A stretch of 64,000 nt of DNA from Bacteroidota bacterium (GTDB lineage: Bacteria > Bacteroidota > Bacteroidia > Flavobacteriales > Schleiferiaceae). How positions within the stretch are numbered: position 1 is the stretch's first letter; every line of letters starts with the position of its first letter. The translations under genes and the position numbers were made by a program. Positions 62,785-64,000 of the stretch are shown here, in pieces. The stretch is taken from positions 141,913 through 205,912 of the forward strand of contig JANSYJ010000005.1 of NCBI GenBank assembly GCA_024742495.1, read 5' to 3'. The notes under the pieces are model-generated. The model did not search any database, was not told where the DNA came from, and saw only the letters and a program-made list of their open reading frames with translations.

Positions 62785-63178
62785 TGGATGCATTGTCTGA
62801 TGGAATAATAGCTTTTCCAAGAATAGGTGAACATATAAGAACGTTCCGCAATTTTGGGAACTGGAAATGATTGAATTACTTTATTGTCATTTCTAATGAA
62901 TGGCTTGATAACTTTCCTGATAGGATTGAGCAGCATGACGTTTTCATGAGAAAAGTTGGACTTCCTGAAAATATCGGTCAAATAGACTAGGGTCTATACG
63001 AGAGGAAAGTTAATTAGTAATCGAATCAAGATTTATTTCACTAGGTTTTTGCTTAATTTTTCGCACTTCAGAAATAGTCTACTTCTGCTTACTTTAAAGC
63101 CGTCTCTCAATTCCAAGGTCAAAATGGAATTATTTAGCAGTGGAAACTTACAGTATTTAGATGCAACTACTTATGGTA
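62785..63178. other. Intergenic region without a recognisable gene
   Basis: 394 bases between the orphan gene and the convergent T9SS cargo gene. Small frames exist (a 66-codon minus-strand one at 62781-62981, a plus-strand one from 63049 that runs into the cargo gene), but none has a family signature or a plausible start region. No hairpin with a T run was found. Confidence 0.5.
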
Positions 63179-64000
63179 TTAATCTATCAAAAGCAATTTA
63201 CTCAAAGCTAGTTCTGTTCCTTGCTTGTCGCGTAACAAAACAAAGTAATGCCCTGGATTTAAAGGGGTGTCAATTACTAGCCGACTTTGATATGGACTAA
63301 CCAAGCTATGGCTTTCCAGTAAGGCACCATCGGTATTGTAAATTTCTAAAACGCAGGGGAAATCTTGACTCGCTTCAATTTCTATATAAAACCTCCCTTT
63401 GGATGGATTAGGATACAAGCTCAATTTGGGTAGCGCCGCAATTTCCTCTTGACTTAAATGGCAATCTTGAAAAATGCAACCATGTTCATCGGTGCGATAA
63501 AGCCAGGCAAAGATACCGTTCCCTGGGTTTGGGTTTACATTATTACCATGGTACCCAAAATGCACTAAGTTGCCCGCTCCGTCTTCTTTAAAGGATTCTA
63601 CGTAGGCGAGGTCCAGGCTATCATCGTGATGGTAAGTTCGATACCAAAGGCTGTCGCCTTGGGGGCTAAATTTAAAGCCATAGCTGTGAAAATTGCTAAA
63701 ATAACCGATACCTGAGACATAAAAATTACCGTCTTGTGTTTTAAGGAGACCTTGGGCAAATTGCATTCGGTTAATCTTACCCAGCCTTTTTGAAGTTAAA
63801 ATGTTTCCTAGGGTGTCCATGCGCCCTACCATAATATCATTAGCATCGCCTTGTATGCGGGTCCACCAATTTTGCACGTACTGATAAGTTCCATCTCCAT
63901 TATCTACACAATACATACCACTCATTCCTAAATTCCCAGGGTATTCTTTGTACCAGAGATTATTTCCATCGCCATCGAAACGAGCGGCAAAACCTATTTC
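63179..64000 (-). CDS. T9SS cargo protein, 5' part cut by window edge
   Basis: The minus-strand frame is open to the window edge, giving at least 273 residues of the C-terminal part. There are beta-propeller-like repeats (FAARFDGDGNNLWYKEY, GFKFSPQGDSLWYRTYHHDD, NFYVSGIGYFSNFH). The end, LSLYPNPSKGRFYIEIEASQ to LSKLLLID, is a type A T9SS sorting domain. An ATG at 63925 is internal, since the coding pattern continues beyond it. The N-terminus and signal peptide are not visible. Confidence 0.8.
   Translation of the reverse strand, partial: EIGFAARFDGDGNNLWYKEYPGNLGMSGMYCVDNGDGTYQYVQNWWTRIQGDANDIMVGRMDTLGNILTSKRLGKINRMQFAQGLLKTQDGNFYVSGIGYFSNFHSYGFKFSPQGDSLWYRTYHHDDSLDLAYVESFKEDGAGNLVHFGYHGNNVNPNPGNGIFAWLYRTDEHGCIFQDCHLSQEEIAALPKLSLYPNPSKGRFYIEIEASQDFPCVLEIYNTDGALLESHSLVSPYQSRLVIDTPLNPGHYFVLLRDKQGTELALSKLLLID

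Noticed and set aside
62781..62981. 66-codon minus-strand frame in the gap after the orphan gene
   Set aside because: Low-complexity codon use, no signature, no promoter or A-rich leader; kept as non-coding.

Overview
The window is a gene-dense stretch of a Bacteroidota chromosome, most likely a marine flavobacterium of the Cryomorphaceae/Schleiferiaceae kind. The group call is well supported: a type IX secretion (T9SS) gene, many secreted proteins ending in a YPNP-type T9SS sorting domain, no Shine-Dalgarno pattern but A-rich leaders, and promoters of the Bacteroidota form TTTG-N19/20-TAnnTTTG. The family-level guess is weak. There are no insertion sequences, phage genes, CRISPR arrays, rRNAs or ordinary tRNAs.

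Layout. 1-6.4 kb (+): L31 type B, a GlmU-like protein, Lon, PorQ and cytidylate kinase. 6.4-11.3 kb (-): acyl-CoA-binding protein, phosphatidylserine decarboxylase, CdsA, a LUD protein, FtsH and RsfS (membrane lipids, protein quality control, ribosome silencing). 11.4-18.4 kb: BirA, PyrE with a NUDIX gene head to head, then CoaD, Ddl, small envelope proteins and DinB. 18.4-25.3 kb: two large T9SS cargo proteins, a methyltransferase and a SMUG2-like glycosylase. 25.5-34.8 kb: a complete C5-pathway haem block, hemA-C-D-E-F-B-L on the minus strand, divergent from an AraC regulator and hemH. 34.8-48.5 kb: TypA, Tex, a YceI protein with a striking operator, an MFS transporter and more T9SS cargo.

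48.5-50.95 kb is the most unusual part. It reads as one transcription unit: promoter, a 22-codon leader ORF overlapping a trp-style attenuator, a small TPR protein, a multi-hairpin non-coding RNA, and a slipin (SPFH/band 7) gene closed by a terminator. The RNA contains a circularly permuted tRNA mimic: T-arm, then an acceptor-like stem capped by seven U, then D-arm. This is the architecture of bacterial Y RNAs (YrlA type). The slipin belongs to the subfamily usually found beside Ro60/Rsr and RNA-repair genes, yet no Rsr, RtcB or RtcR gene is in the window. My inference is a translation- or tRNA-status-responsive Y RNA/slipin system.

51-64 kb: an arsenic operon (arsR, arsenate reductase-like phosphatase, acr3), a PAS histidine kinase/response regulator pair with a strongly folded leader, a GH16 glucanase, lipoate ligase, a DUF4956-DUF2490-CotH operon, one orphan gene in AT-rich surroundings, and a T9SS cargo gene cut by the window edge.
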